Of a stretch of 64,000 bases of DNA, positions 10,737 through 21,529 are shown one piece after another (position 1 is the stretch's first letter; each line of letters starts with the position of its first letter). The DNA is from Clostridia bacterium UC5.1-1D2 (lineage in GTDB: Bacteria; Bacillota; Clostridia; Lachnospirales; Lachnospiraceae): NCBI GenBank assembly GCA_001304855.1, contig BBZN01000001.1, positions 62,001-126,000 of the forward strand, in the 5' to 3' direction. The notes under the pieces were generated by a model. The model saw only the letters and a program-made list of their open reading frames with translations. It made no database searches and was not told the DNA's origin. A program made the translations under genes and the position numbers.

Positions 10737-12397
10737 ATGGATATGGCGAAAGGAAACAATGAGACTCTTACGGCTGAACAGGAAAAGCAGCTGCGCCAGC
10801 CAATCGACGAGTATGTTGGCGGAATTCAGAAAAAAATCGACAGTCTCAGAGCAGACGGTACAAACAGGGTAGTCGCTCTGCAAAATAGTATAGATGCAGC
10901 CAAGAGGGACCGTTCTCTTACAAAAGGCGAGAGGGAGAACCGAATTGCAGCAAACACGGCGGAGCTGGAAAAAGCAAAGGCTGTGGAAGCAAAAAACAAG
11001 GATGAGATTGCAGCCCTGATTTCCGATGCGGAGAATTACCTGAAGGCTCACTTTGACAAGGATTATTATCAGCCGTTGAAGGAAAGCTGCGATCATGAAA
11101 AGATACTTGCGAAGGAGAAATATGACGCGAAGGTTGCACAGCTGAACAAAGAACATGAAGCAACCCTCTCCAAGCTTACGGATCATCAGGAGATAAAGGA
11201 TGAGAAGTATGTCCACAAGAACCGTCTCTTCGACGCGAAGATGGATCTGGATAAGGAGCTTCAGCGGATCAAGGACAGAAGGCATGGGGCCTTTGCATGG
11301 CAGTATCATCTGATCGATATGCTCCGCCTGTCAAAATTCACTTTCATGGAAACCAGGGCCCAGAAATGGGAGAATTATAAATATACCTTTAACCGCAGAA
11401 CATTCTTTCTGCAAAACGGCTTGTACATTGCATCATCCTGATTTTCATCGGGCTGTGTATCGCGGCGCCGGTGGTGAAAAATGTGAAGCTGCTTACCTAT
11501 AACAATATTTTGAATATCCTGCAGCAGGCTTCCCCGAGAATGTTCCTTGCGCTGGGCGTGGCGGGGCTTATCCTCCTCACCGGTACGGATCTTTCCATCG
11601 GACGTATGGTTGGTATGGGCATGACCACTGCAACCATCATTATGCACCAGGGGATTAACACGGGAGCCGTATTCGGTCATGTGTTTGACTTTACAGGAAT
11701 GCCCATCGGCTTAAGGGTGATATTTGCGCTGTTTATGTGTATTCTTCTTTCCACGTGTTTTACGGCCATTGGAGGGTTCTTTACAGCCAAATTCAAGATG
11801 CATCCCTTTATATCAACGATGGCCAACATGCTGGTGATTTTCGGCCTTGTGACCTACGCCACAAAGGGCGTGTCCTTCGGAGCCATCGAACCTGCTATTC
11901 CCAAGATGATCATTCCGAAGATAAACGGATTCCCAACCATCATTCTCTGGGCGGTAGCGGCAATCGTAATTGTGTGGTTCATCTGGAACAAGACCACCTT
12001 CGGCAAAAACTTATACGCAGTGGGCGGCAATCCGGAAGCGGCGGCAGTTTCAGGTATCTCCGTATTCTGGGTAACCATGGGAGCGTTTATCCTGGCAGGA
12101 ATCCTTTACGGCTTTGGTTCATGGCTGGAGTGTGCAAGAATGGTGGGTTCCGGCTCTGCGGCTTACGGACAGGGCTGGGAGATGGACGCAATTGCAGCCT
12201 GCGTGGTGGGCGGCGTATCCTTTACCGGCGGTATCGGCAAGATCTCAGGCGTGGTAGTGGGCGTTCTGATTTTCACCGTACTTATATACTCTCTTACCAT
12301 CCTTGGTATTGATACAAACCTCCAGTTTGTATTTGAAGGCATCATTATCATTACGGCAGTGACACTTGACTGTCTGAAATATGTTCAGAAAAAATAA
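10737..12397 (+). CDS. mglC: Galactose/methyl-galactoside ABC transporter permease with long coiled-coil N-terminus (frameshifted)
   Basis: About 553 residues, roughly 200 more than a usual MglC (near 336). Residues about 1-190 are charged and helical with many Lys/Glu/Ala heptad-like stretches (for example AANTAELEKAKAVEAKNKDE), predicted as cytoplasmic coiled coil. The permease part follows, from about ALGVAGLILLTGTDLSIGRM, with many membrane helices and the loop TTFGKNLYAVGGNPEAAAVS. One frame break lies near 11434 (gcaatcatc read as gcatcatc). The extension is joined in frame once that single base is restored, and no start codon or ribosome site lies between the parts. The role of the extension is unknown. 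Confidence 0.9.
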
Positions 12398-12412
12398 TGG
12401 TTTATTGCCGCC

Positions 12413-12442
12413 AAAAGAGTCAGATGCAATTCTGGCTCTTTT
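12413..12442 (+). terminator. Terminator after mglC
   Basis: AAAAGAGTCAG (12413-12423) pairs with CTGGCTCTTTT (12432-12442), allowing one G-T pair. The stem ends in TTTT, and it lies 16 bases after the mglC stop. Confidence 0.75.
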
Positions 12443-12526
12443 CGCATACCGGGGCATATCCCGAATATAACTGCATCTGTTACAGCAATACGGAAGCTTG
12501 AAATACCTGCATATGGAGAACAAGAT

Positions 12527-14136
12527 ATGGATACATACACAGTGCTTTTGGTGGATGATGAGGAAGAAGTAATACAGGCTATCATGAGAAAGATTAATTG
12601 GGAAGGGCTGGGGTTCACGGTGGCCGGATATGCCAACAATGGGGTGAAGGCCCTGGAGATGGTGGAGGAATATCAGCCGGACGTGGTTATGACGGATGTC
12701 AAGATGCCCTTTATGGACGGCATGGAACTGGCCAAGCGCATCAAGGCGGGATTTCCCACAACCAAGATTCTGTTCCTCACCGGTTTTGATGAATTTGAAT
12801 ATGCCAAAGAAGCGGTTCACCTGGAGGCGGAAGAATATATTCTGAAGCCCGTCAATTCTCTGGAGCTGACCAATGTGTTTACCCAGGTGAAGATAAAACT
12901 GGACCAGGAGATCAGTGAGAAGCGCAACACCCGGGTGCTGCAAAAATACTATTTGGAATCCCTGCCGCTGCTTCAGGCTAATTTTTACTCCACATTGATT
13001 GAGGGAAGAATCCGGGAGGAGGAGATCCCCAGGTATCTGGAGGATTACCAGATTTCCTTTGAGGGGCCTTTTTTCTGCTGCCTTGTTATCCATACCTCCT
13101 CCAGCCAGGCGCCTGAAAATATGAGTCCCCTGCTTTTGGCGGCCTCTGTGCAGAAACAGGCAAAAGAGCGTCTGGGACAGAGGTGGAGGGCAAAGTGCTT
13201 TACATATCTTGGAAATACCATATTGATTCCACAGCTCAAAAGTGAAAATGAGATCCCGGATTTGACGGATGAGTGCGACAGGTTCTGCAGATATGCCCTG
13301 CGTATCATAGGCGCTGTGGTAACGGTGGGAATCGGGCAGGTCTGCAAGACCGTTCCGGAATTGTCGCAGTCCTACGGCAGCGCAAGGGAGGCCGTGTCTT
13401 ATCGGGTGATTTACGGCGCCTCCAGAGCGATTAACATGAAGGAGATAGCCCCCCAGGAGATAAGCAAATCCGACGGCGCCAAGGAGGGGGAACTTCTTAA
13501 CCTGTTCGGCGCCATACGGCTGGGCTCCGGGGAGGATATAATCGAGGCGGTGGGCCGGTATATAAATCGTACCATTTTCCCTGAAAAATCTCTTCAGCAG
13601 CGCCATATCGTGATTATGGAGCTGGTAAGCGCGCTATACAGATTTTCCGCCGATAACGATATCGCCGCCCGGGAGTTTTCCGGGGACATCAGGAATCTGT
13701 ACGGCAGGATCCTGGATTTGGAGCCGGAAGAACTGCAAAGATGGCTCATTGAAACCAGCCTTTTTTCCGGGAAACATTGATCAGCGCCCGCAGCAGATCA
13801 ACACAATCCTTTGTGTTTAAGGCCAAGGAGTATGTGAGCAGCCACTATTCCGATGAAGAATTTTCCCTGGATAATGTCTGCCGGATTCTTGGGGTGTCCA
13901 ATTCTTATTTTTCCACAATTTTTAAGAAGGAGACGGGAAATTCATTTATCGGATATCTGACGGATTACCGCATGGACCGGGCGTTACGCATGTTGACGGA
14001 GACAAAGGAAAAGAGCTATATCATAGCAAAAAACGTGGGCTACACGGATCCTAACTATTTCAGCTATGTATTTAAAAGGCGGTTTGGCGTGTCGCCTTCA
14101 AAATACAGAATGGAGCATGGGGTAAGTGAAAACTAA
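12527..14136 (+). CDS. Response regulator, REC plus AraC-type DNA-binding domain, second copy (frameshifted)
   Basis: About 536 residues with the same plan as the regulator at 1938: MDTYTVLLVDDEEEV, predicted phospho-acceptor D57 in VMTDVKMPFMDG, a middle region, and a C-terminal HTH pair (CRILGVSNSYFSTIFKKETG, GYTDPNYFSYVFKRRFGVSP). One frame break lies near 13776 (loss of one A), without which the HTH part would be lost. No kinase gene is adjacent. The shared plan suggests it answers the same kinase or the anchored receptors, or controls mgl together with the first regulator. It is separated from mglC by a terminator. Confidence 0.9.
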
Positions 14137-14257
14137 GTATAGACTTGTTTTGGCCAACAATGACGAGATGGCCCTGGTTTTCGGACGGGATTTAAGCAGC
14201 GTCAAATTTGAGAATGATAAATACATCTATCTGCCTCTGGACAATCTGCTGTTTTGA
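14126..14257 (+). CDS. Small hypothetical ORF overlapping the regulator end
   Basis: A 43-residue frame from GTG at 14126 (sequence begins VKTKYRLVLANNDEMALVFG and ends PLDNLLF). It overlaps the regulator stop by 11 bases and runs 31 bases into the convergent CYTH gene. I do not recognise it. It may be translated by coupling or may be chance. Confidence 0.3.
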   Translation: MKTKYRLVLANNDEMALVFGRDLSSVKFENDKYIYLPLDNLLF

Positions 14258-14679
14258 TACTCCCCGGAAAAGGTCACATCCCTTCCAAACCACTGCGGCG
14301 GCGTAAAGGAGAGGGCTTCCTCCTCTGTGGAGAACTCCACCTCAGCCAGCGCAAGCCCCTCATATACCCCCTCAAACACGTCCAGCTCCACCGTAAGGCC
14401 TCTTTCGTCTTTCAGGGGTATTAAATACCTTCGTTTACTCAGAACGATTCCGTCGGCTTTCTCCAGGAGATGGCTGTAAGCCCTCCCGTTCAGAGGCAGA
14501 TTGTATTCCTCTCTGACCAGGGCGCCCCTGCCCTTATAAGTCAGGTAGTATTCCTCGTCCTCCTTCCGGATTCTGACTACAGGATCCGTACACAGATAGG
14601 CCTGCTGAATCTGGCGGAAGGGGTAGGAGTCATATCCCGCGGGCAGCGTATCAATTAAATACTTTCGTTCAATTTCCAT
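14227..14679 (-). CDS. CYTH domain protein (triphosphate tunnel metalloenzyme family)
   Basis: 150 residues, intact. It begins MEIERKYLI, the EXEXK-type motif that names the CYTH family (adenylate cyclase CyaB/thiamine triphosphatase). Alternating charged strands follow: VVRIRKEDEEYYLTYKGRG, KRRYLIPL, TVELDVFEGVYEGLALAEVEF. The family builds an eight-stranded tunnel that binds triphosphate substrates with metal ions. Stand-alone bacterial members usually act as tripolyphosphatases or have unknown substrates, so the substrate cannot be named here. It is convergent with the regulator and divergent from the DJ-1 gene. Confidence 0.9.
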   Translation of the reverse strand: MEIERKYLIDTLPAGYDSYPFRQIQQAYLCTDPVVRIRKEDEEYYLTYKGRGALVREEYNLPLNGRAYSHLLEKADGIVLSKRRYLIPLKDERGLTVELDVFEGVYEGLALAEVEFSTEEEALSFTPPQWFGRDVTFSGEYQNSRLSRGR

Positions 14680-14837
14680 ATCAGATTTCCTCCAGTTATT
14701 TCCTGTCGATTAGTGGTTTTTACTAAGGTTTTTCGTATTTTTCACATTACTATCATATCATTTATCACTTTTCAGGAAAAGGCTTAAATGATAAAATAGT
14801 AGAAGCATGTTTTTTATGGTGGAAAGGGAGATTAATC

Positions 14838-15390
14838 ATGGCAAAGGTTTATGCATTTCTTGCAAACGGGCTGGAAGAAGTGGAATGTCTTGCAGTAGTG
14901 GACGTGCTTCGCAGGGCAGGCGTTGAAGTTACGATGGTTTCAGTGACAGGGGAGAGGGAGGTAACCGGCTCCCACCAGATTACATTTAAGGCGGACGCCC
15001 TATTTGAGGAGGTAAATACCGACCGGGCGGACGTGCTGTTCCTTCCCGGCGGTATGCCTGGGACAAGCAGTTTAAAGGCTCACGAGGGCCTTAAGGCTGC
15101 AATCGAGAAGGCCAACAAACAGGGGCGGAGACTGGCGGCCATCTGTGCGGCTCCCAGCATACTGGGCGCTATGGGGCTGTTAAAGGGCAGGACAGCCACC
15201 TGCTATCCAGGTTTTGAGGATCAGCTGGCAGGGGTTTCCTACACAAGCCAGGGCGTTGTGACGGACGGCAATATCACTACGGCCAGAGGGCTGGGCTATG
15301 CCTGGATATGGGCTGGAGCTCATACGCCTGCTTCAGGGGCCTCAGCATTCACAGAATATCAAGACTGCGATACAGTATGATCGTGATTAG
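14838..15390 (+). CDS. DJ-1/PfpI family protein (YajL/ThiJ-like, frameshifted)
   Basis: About 184 residues. The start MAKVYAFLANGLEEVECL has the conserved Glu of the family, and the nucleophile elbow AAICAAPSILG holds the conserved Cys (about residue 100). The family includes deglycase/chaperone-like and stress proteins. Two frame breaks near 15303 and 15311 (each loss of one base from a short run) convert the tail; restored, it reads GLGYALDMGLELIRLL and ends at TAG 15388-15390. It has its own terminator, so it is probably a single-gene unit. Confidence 0.88.
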
Positions 15391-15418
15391 CAGGTCTTTA
15401 TACACCCGTACTGATGAT

Positions 15419-15459
15419 AAAAACACATTGCCCCCCATCCCGGGCAGTGTGTTTTTATG
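15419..15459 (+). terminator. Terminator after DJ-1 gene
   Basis: AAAAACACATTGCCC pairs with GGGCAGTGTGTTTTT (one G-T pair) around a short C-rich loop, and the right arm ends in a T-run. Confidence 0.8.
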
Positions 15460-15537
15460 CTTTTATAAAATTTTTTTAAATCCCATGGAAAAATCCCGTA
15501 AAATCTGAAAAAAACGCTGGTGTTTTTAAAATACGCA

Positions 15538-15546
15538 TGCTATAAT
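15538..15546 (+). promoter_or_regulatory. Extended -10 promoter upstream of tig
   Basis: TGC followed by TATAAT (15541-15546) forms an extended -10 element about 70 bases before tig. The -35 is weak. A short hairpin (GCCCTCATGGTTATGGGC) lies in the leader. Confidence 0.6.
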
Positions 15547-15616
15547 GGTACATTGAAGTGTACCGCCCTCATGGTTATGGGCGAATCACATATATTTTAA
15601 GGAGGAACCCGCAGAA

Positions 15617-16903
15617 ATGAGTGTACAAGTAGAAAAATTAGAAAAGAACATGGCCAAGCTGACAATAGAGGTAAGCCCGGAGCAGTTTCAGAGCGCTGTG
15701 AAGAAAGCCTTCAATAAGAACAAAAACAAGTTCAATATTCCAGGCTTCCGCAAGGGCAAAGCGCCTCAGGCCATGATTGAGAAGATGTATGGCGAGGGCA
15801 TTTTCTTTGAGGATGCCGCCGACGAGGCCATCAACGAAACCTGCATGGCAGCCATGAATGAAAGCGGGCTGGAGATCGTTTCCAGACCGGAGGTTTCCGT
15901 AGAGCAGATCGGCAAGGATAAGCCATTCATTTATAGTGCGCTTGTAGCGGTAAGACCCGAGGTTACTCTGGGCGAATACAAGGGTATTGAAGTTGAGAGA
16001 GCGGACGCTTCCGTAAGCGCTGAGGATGTGGAGGCTGAACTCAGGAAGGTGCAGGAGCAGAACGCAAGGCTGCTCACAGTGGAGGACAGGCCTGTAGCCG
16101 ACGGAGATCAGACGGTAATCGATTTTGAGGGATTTGTGGACGGCAAGGGATTTGAGGGCGGAAAAGCGGAGGATTATGCGCTGACCATCGGCTCCCACTC
16201 GTTTATCGACACCTTTGAGGAGCAGCTTATCGGCAAGAAGATCGGCGAGGAGTGCGAAGTAAATGTAACCTTCCCTGAGGAGTACCATGCGCCGGAGCTG
16301 GCCGGAAAGCCCGCTATGTTTAAGGTAACTGTAAAGGAGATCAAAGTTAAGGAGCTTCCTGAGCTGAACGATGAGTTCGCAGACGAGGTTTCGGATTTTG
16401 ACACGCTGGAGGAGTACAAGAAGGATATTGAGGAACAGATCTCCGAGAGAAAGCAGAAAGAAGCCGCCTCTGAGAATGAGAACCGCGTCCTCGACAAGGT
16501 AGTGGCAAATGCACAGATGGAGATCCCCGAGAGAATGATCGAGGGCCAGATCGACAATATGGTTCAGGATACGTCCCGCCGTATGCAGGGCCAGGGTCTT
16601 TCCATGGACATGTACATGAAGTACACAGGCATGACCATGGAGGCCATGAGAGAGCAGATGAAACCTCAGGCCCTTAAGAGAATCCAGACCAGACTGGTGC
16701 TGGAGGAGATTGTTAAGGCTGAGAATATCCAGACCTCTGACGAGAGGGTGGAGGAGGAGCTGGCCAAGATGGCGGCGTCCTACCAGATGGAAGTTGACAA
16801 GTTAAAAGAGTATATGACAGAGAACGACAAGAACCAGATGAAGGAAGACATCGCTGTTCAGGAGGCTGTTGATTTCCTGGTGGCTGAGGCCAAACTGGTA
16901 TAA
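15617..16903 (+). CDS. tig: Trigger factor, ribosome-associated chaperone and peptidyl-prolyl isomerase
   Basis: 428 residues, intact and near the family's usual length. The N-terminal ribosome-binding domain contains the signature FNIPGFRKGKAPQ, close to the GFRxGxxP motif. The FKBP-type isomerase domain follows (VADGDQTVIDFEGFVDGKGF to about residue 245), then a helical C-terminal chaperone arm. It binds near the peptide exit of the ribosome and shields nascent chains. The start has a good GGAGG ribosome site. It is the first gene of a tig-clpP-clpX-lon order common in Firmicutes. Confidence 0.97.
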   Translation: MSVQVEKLEKNMAKLTIEVSPEQFQSAVKKAFNKNKNKFNIPGFRKGKAPQAMIEKMYGEGIFFEDAADEAINETCMAAMNESGLEIVSRPEVSVEQIGKDKPFIYSALVAVRPEVTLGEYKGIEVERADASVSAEDVEAELRKVQEQNARLLTVEDRPVADGDQTVIDFEGFVDGKGFEGGKAEDYALTIGSHSFIDTFEEQLIGKKIGEECEVNVTFPEEYHAPELAGKPAMFKVTVKEIKVKELPELNDEFADEVSDFDTLEEYKKDIEEQISERKQKEAASENENRVLDKVVANAQMEIPERMIEGQIDNMVQDTSRRMQGQGLSMDMYMKYTGMTMEAMREQMKPQALKRIQTRLVLEEIVKAENIQTSDERVEEELAKMAASYQMEVDKLKEYMTENDKNQMKEDIAVQEAVDFLVAEAKLV

Positions 16904-16916
16904 AGTACGAACGACA

Positions 16917-16959
16917 GGGGGATTCTTAGGGCTGGTGAAACCTGCTTTGAATCTCCCCC
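16917..16959 (+). promoter_or_regulatory. Hairpin between tig and clpP
   Basis: GGGGGATTC (16917-16925) pairs with GAATCTCCCCC (16949-16959) with one bulged base. There is no T-run, so it may be a processing or attenuation site rather than a terminator. Confidence 0.5.
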
Positions 16960-17002
16960 GGTTGCTATAAAGAATCTAACAGTGGGACAGGAGGATATGG
17001 AC

Positions 17003-17584
17003 ATGAGTTTAGTACCTTACGTCATTGAACAGACCAGCCGCGGAGAGCGGTCATACGATATTTATTCCAGACTTTTAAAGGAGAGGATCATTTTCCTGGG
17101 CGAGGACGTAAATGATGTGTCGGCAAGCCTTATTGTAGCGCAGCTTCTATTCCTGGAATCCGAGGATCCGGGCAAGGACATCAATCTGTATATCAACAGC
17201 CCGGGAGGCTCGGTGTCCGCAGGCTTTGCTATCTACGACACAATGAAATATATTAAGTGCGACGTGTCTACCATCTGTATCGGTATGGCGGCCAGCATGG
17301 GAGCCTTTCTTCTTTCAGGAGGAACCAGGGGCAAGCGCTTTGCGCTGCCCAATGCGGAAATTATGATACACCAGCCCTCAGGCGGAGCCAAGGGCCAGGC
17401 TACCGAAATTAAGATTGTGGCCGAGAACATTTTAAAAACCAGACAGAAGCTGAATGAAATTCTGGCTGCCAACACAGGAAGGCCTCTGGAGCAGATTGAG
17501 AGGGATACGGAGAGGGACAACTATATGTCGGCAGCCGAGGCGAAGGAATACGGCCTGATTGATGATATTCTCACACATCACTAG
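17003..17584 (+). CDS. clpP: ATP-dependent Clp protease proteolytic subunit
   Basis: 193 residues, intact. The ATG at 17003 was chosen because AGGAGG (16989-16994) lies 8 bases upstream; a GTG at 16982 in the same frame lacks this spacing. The catalytic triad is visible: Ser98 in GMAASMG, His123 in MIHQPSGG and Asp172 in ERDTERDN. ClpP assembles into a two-ring chamber and degrades proteins unfolded by ClpX, the next gene. Confidence 0.97.
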   Translation: MSLVPYVIEQTSRGERSYDIYSRLLKERIIFLGEDVNDVSASLIVAQLLFLESEDPGKDINLYINSPGGSVSAGFAIYDTMKYIKCDVSTICIGMAASMGAFLLSGGTRGKRFALPNAEIMIHQPSGGAKGQATEIKIVAENILKTRQKLNEILAANTGRPLEQIERDTERDNYMSAAEAKEYGLIDDILTHH

Positions 17585-17604
17585 GGACCTGTTTCATAAG
17601 ATAT

Positions 17605-17644
17605 TGTAACAGCTCAGGACGACGCGCCGTCCTTAACTGTTACA
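17605..17644. repeat. Nested inverted repeat between clpP and clpX
   Basis: TGTAACAG (17605-17612) pairs with CTGTTACA (17637-17644), and inside it AGGACG pairs with CGTCCT. A related string, GCCGTCCTGAACAGTTACC, occurs near 63953, which suggests a dispersed intergenic repeat. Confidence 0.55.
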
Positions 17645-17680
17645 GACAGTTAAGTAAGGATATGAAAGGTTAGGTACACT

Positions 17681-18999
17681 ATGCCAATTAGACCAGATGA
17701 CACGATTCGCTGCTCCTTTTGCGGAAGGACACAGGACCAGGTACGGAAGATGATTGCCGGAGCAGGCAACAATAATGTATATATCTGTGACGAGTGTATA
17801 GAGCTTTGCTCGGAGATATTGGAGGAAGAGCTGGACGGGCAGGAGGATGAGTTATCGCCCTCTCTTCAGGACATCCGTCTGCTGAAACCAAAGGAGATTA
17901 AGGCATTCCTGGATGAGTACGTCATAGGACAGGACGATGCAAAAAAGGTGCTGTCTGTGGCAGTCTACAATCACTATAAGAGGGTTACCTCCCTGCAGAC
18001 CATGGACGTGGACGTGCAGAAGAGCAATATCCTTATGGTAGGTCCCACAGGCTCAGGTAAGACGTATCTGGCCCAGACACTGGCCAAGATTTTAAACGTG
18101 CCCTTTGCCATTGCGGACGCTACGGCGCTGACAGAAGCGGGGTATGTGGGCGAGGATGTTGAAAACATCCTGCTGAAGCTTATTCAGGCGGCCGATTATG
18201 ACATTGCCCGGGCGGAGTACGGCATTATATATATTGACGAGATTGACAAGATTACAAAGAAGTCTGAAAATGTTTCCATCACCAGAGACGTGTCGGGCGA
18301 GGGCGTACAGCAGGCTCTTTTGAAGATTTTGGAGGGAACGGTAGCAAGCGTTCCGCCTCAGGGAGGGAGGAAGCACCCTCACCAGGAGCTTTTGCAGATA
18401 GACACCACCAACATTCTGTTTATCTGCGGCGGAGCATTCGACGGGCTGGAGAAGATTGTGGAGCAGAGGATAGGCGCAGGCTCCATCGGTTTTAACGCGG
18501 AGGTGTCCAACAAAAATGATCTGGATATCGATGAGTTGTTGAAAAAGGTAGAGCCCAAGGATTTGACCAAATTTGGCCTCATCCCCGAGTTTATCGGCGC
18601 GTGCCGGTCATGGTTTCACTTCAGTCTCTCACGGGAGAGGCCATGATACGGATTCTTTCCGAACCGAAGAACGCCCTCAGCAAGCAGTATCAGAAGCTTT
18701 TCGAGCTGGATAATGTTAAGCTGGAATTTACAAAGGACGCTCTGGAGGAGATTGCGAAACTGGCAGTTGACCGCAAGATCGGCGCCAGAGGACTGCGCTC
18801 CATCCTGGAGTCGGTGATGATGGATTTGATGTATGAGATTCCTTCCGACGACAGCATCGGAATCTGTACCATCACCGGCGATGTGGTGAGAGGAATAGGC
18901 GCGCCGGAGCTGGTATACCGCGATACGCCGCCTGCATCTGCCCGCAAGCCCCTTGCGGACCGCCTACGGGGAGACAGTAAGGCGGGGGAGATAGCATAA
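17681..18999 (+). CDS. clpX: ClpX, ATPase subunit of ClpXP (frameshifted)
   Basis: About 439 residues. The N-terminal zinc-binding domain has Cys11, Cys14, Cys36 and Cys39. The AAA+ core has Walker A GPTGSGKT, Walker [11 protein letters not shown] and sensor region [16 protein letters not shown]. One frame break near 18597 (GGGCGC read as GGCGC) splits the protein between EFIG and RVPVMVSL. ClpX recognises tagged proteins, unfolds them and feeds ClpP. It follows clpP by 96 bases, with a hairpin between. Confidence 0.96.
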
Positions 19000-19035
19000 G
19001 CGGTATGATTCTGTGACAATTTAGAGAAAATAGAG

Positions 19036-19115
19036 GGCCGCTGCCAACCAGATATGCCCCGGACATGGAGATTTAATTTTGATTGGGTCCGGCACCTGCT
19101 TTGCAGCGGCCTTTT
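19036..19115 (+). terminator. Large hairpin with T-run between clpX and lon
   Basis: GGCCGCTGC (19036-19044) pairs with GCAGCGGCC (19103-19111), followed by TTTT. The loop holds a second small pairing (TGCCCCGGA with TCCGGCA). It lies just before lon, so it may be an attenuator for lon or a terminator for clpX. Confidence 0.55.
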
Positions 19116-19149
19116 GAATGCGTTGAAATACAAGAGGTGAAGTCTGAGA

Positions 19150-21460
19150 ATGGGAGAACAAGTGATAACGATGCCGGTGGTGGCCCTCAGAGGCCTTACC
19201 ATACTGCCGGGAATGGTCCTGCATTTTGATGTAAACAGGAAGAAATCCGTGGCGGCGGTGGAGCAGGCAATGATTGGAGATCAGAAGCTGTTTTTAGTTG
19301 CCCAGAAGCAGCCGGAGATTGTGGAGCCGGAGCTTTCAGATTTGTATCAGGTGGGTACTATCGCAGTTGTAAAACAGCTGGTTAAGCTCCCGGGAAAGGT
19401 AGTTCGGGTGCTGGTGGAAGGTTTGGAGCGGGGCGAGCTTTTTTGCCTGGATGCGGAGGAGCCTGCTCTTGTAGGCGAGATCGGCATGCTGGAACTGGAC
19501 GAGGAGGATCTGGATCATCTGACTCAGGAGGCCATGCTGCGGATAATAAAGGATAAGCTGGAAGAATATGGCCGTGTAAATCCTAAGATTACAAAGGAAA
19601 TCCTGCCCAATCTGATGGCTGTGGGCAGTCTTGGAGATGCTGGACCAGATATCCATACAGCTTCCATGGGATTATACCATCCGGCAGACGGTTTTGGAGA
19701 GCAATTCCCTGTCCGGCAGATATGAGGTGGTTATGCACACCCTGCTGGCAGAGATGGAGATATACAGGATAAAGAAGGAATTCCAGGAGAAGGTGAGGGC
19801 TGCTATAGACCAGAACCAGAAGGAATATATTTTGCGGGAACAGATGAAGGTGATCCGACAGGAGCTGGGGGAGGACAATCCTCTGTCCGATTCTGATGAG
19901 TATCTCAACGCCTGGAGGCCGTCAAGGCGGATAAGGAAGTAAAGGATAAACTGAAAAAGAGATTGGGCGGTTCGGCACGATGCCTTCAGGGAGCCAGGAG
20001 GCCAATGTTCTGCGCACCTACATTGAAACGCTTCTGGAGCTGCCCTGGAAGAAGTGCTCCAGGGATAATGACGATATCAAACATGCTGAAAAAATACTCA
20101 ATGAGGACCACTACGGCCTGGAGCAGGTGAAGGAGAGAATCCTGGAATACCTTGCAGTCCGCACCTTGACAAAAAAAGGCACAAGCCCTATCATCTGTCT
20201 GGTGGGGCCTCCCGGAACAGGAAAGACGTCCATCGCCCGTTCTGTGGCAAAGGCCCTGAATAAAAAGTATGTGCGCATCAGCCTTGGGGGCGTCCGGGAC
20301 GAGGCGGAGATCCGGGGACACAGGAAAACTTATGTGGGAGCGATGCCGGGCCGTATCGTGGAGGGTCTGCGCCAGGCGGGAGTCAGCAACCCCCTGATGC
20401 TTCTGGATGAGATTGACAAGGTCAGCAGCGATTACAAGGGAGATACCTCCTCAGCCCTTCTGGAGGTGCTGGACGGCGAGCAGAATGTGAAGTTCAGGGA
20501 TCACTATGTGGAGGCGCCCATCGATCTGTCCCAGGTGCTGTTTATTGCCACAGCCAACACCGCTCAGACCATTCCAAGGCCCCTTCTGGACCGTATGGAA
20601 GTAATTGAGGTGAACAGCTATACGGAAAATGAAAAGTTCCATATTGCCAAAAACTACCTTGTGGGGAAGCAGATGGAGCGGAACGGCCTGAAGGCCAGCC
20701 AGATTTCATTTTCCGATAAGAGCCTGGAGAAAATCATTCACAACTACACAAGGGAGGCGGGCGTCCGCAATCTGGAACGCCGTATCGGGGATATATGCAG
20801 AAAGGCAGCCAGGAAGTTTCTGGAGGACAAGAAAAAGTCTATCAAGATTACAGAGAGCAATCTGGAGAAATATCTTGGCAAGGAAAAGGTTACATTTGAG
20901 GATGCAACGAGGAGGATCAGGTGGGAATCGTCCGGGGGCTGGCATGGACCAGCGTGGGAGGAGACACCCTTCAGATAGAAGTCAATGTAATGCCGGGCAA
21001 GGGCAATCTTTTGATGACCGGACAGCTGGGAGACGTGATGAAGGAGTCTGCCCAGACGGCCCTCACCTATGTGCGCTCCGTGTGCCCGCGCCACGGCATA
21101 GCCGACGATTATTTTGACAAGCATGACCTCCATATCCATATTCCGGAGGGAGCGGTTCCAAAGGACGGGCCTTCGGCGGGGATCACCATGGCTGCCGCCA
21201 TGCTTTCGGCAGTGACTGAAAAGCCGGTGCTGGCAAAGGTAGCCATGACAGGGGAGATTACCCTGAGAGGCAGAGTTCTTCCCATCGGCGGCCTGAAGGA
21301 GAAGATTCTGGCAGCCAAGATGGCCCATATTGAAAAGGTGCTGGTGCCTGAGAAGAACCGGCCGGATATAGGGGAGCTTTCGGCGGAGATTACCAGGGGC
21401 CTGTCCATTGTCCATGTAAAGACCATGGAGGATGTGCTTAGGGAGGCCCTGGTCCCTTAG
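19150..21460 (+). CDS. lon: Lon, ATP-dependent serine protease (frameshifted)
   Basis: About 770 residues. An N-terminal substrate-binding domain starts [20 protein letters not shown]. The AAA+ domain has Walker A GPPGTGKT and Walker [10 protein letters not shown]. The C-terminal protease domain has the catalytic serine in PKDGPSAG and the conserved region [18 protein letters not shown] that includes the lysine partner. Four frame breaks lie near 19634, 19912, 19955 and 20901, each repaired by one base. Lon degrades misfolded and some regulatory proteins in the cytoplasm. Confidence 0.96.
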
Positions 21461-21529
21461 GCGGAGCAGACAAGCGGTACCAGAAGCGCGTGGGGCGGAT
21501 AAAGAAGGGCCGCAGTAAGGAGATATAAG

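Noticed and set aside
12245..13606. 453-residue ORF on the minus strand
   Set aside because: It covers the second response regulator and the end of mglC on the other strand, which carry clear domain motifs.
16982..17002. GTG at 16982 as clpP start
   Set aside because: The AGGAGG site lies inside that extension and is ideally spaced from the ATG at 17003.
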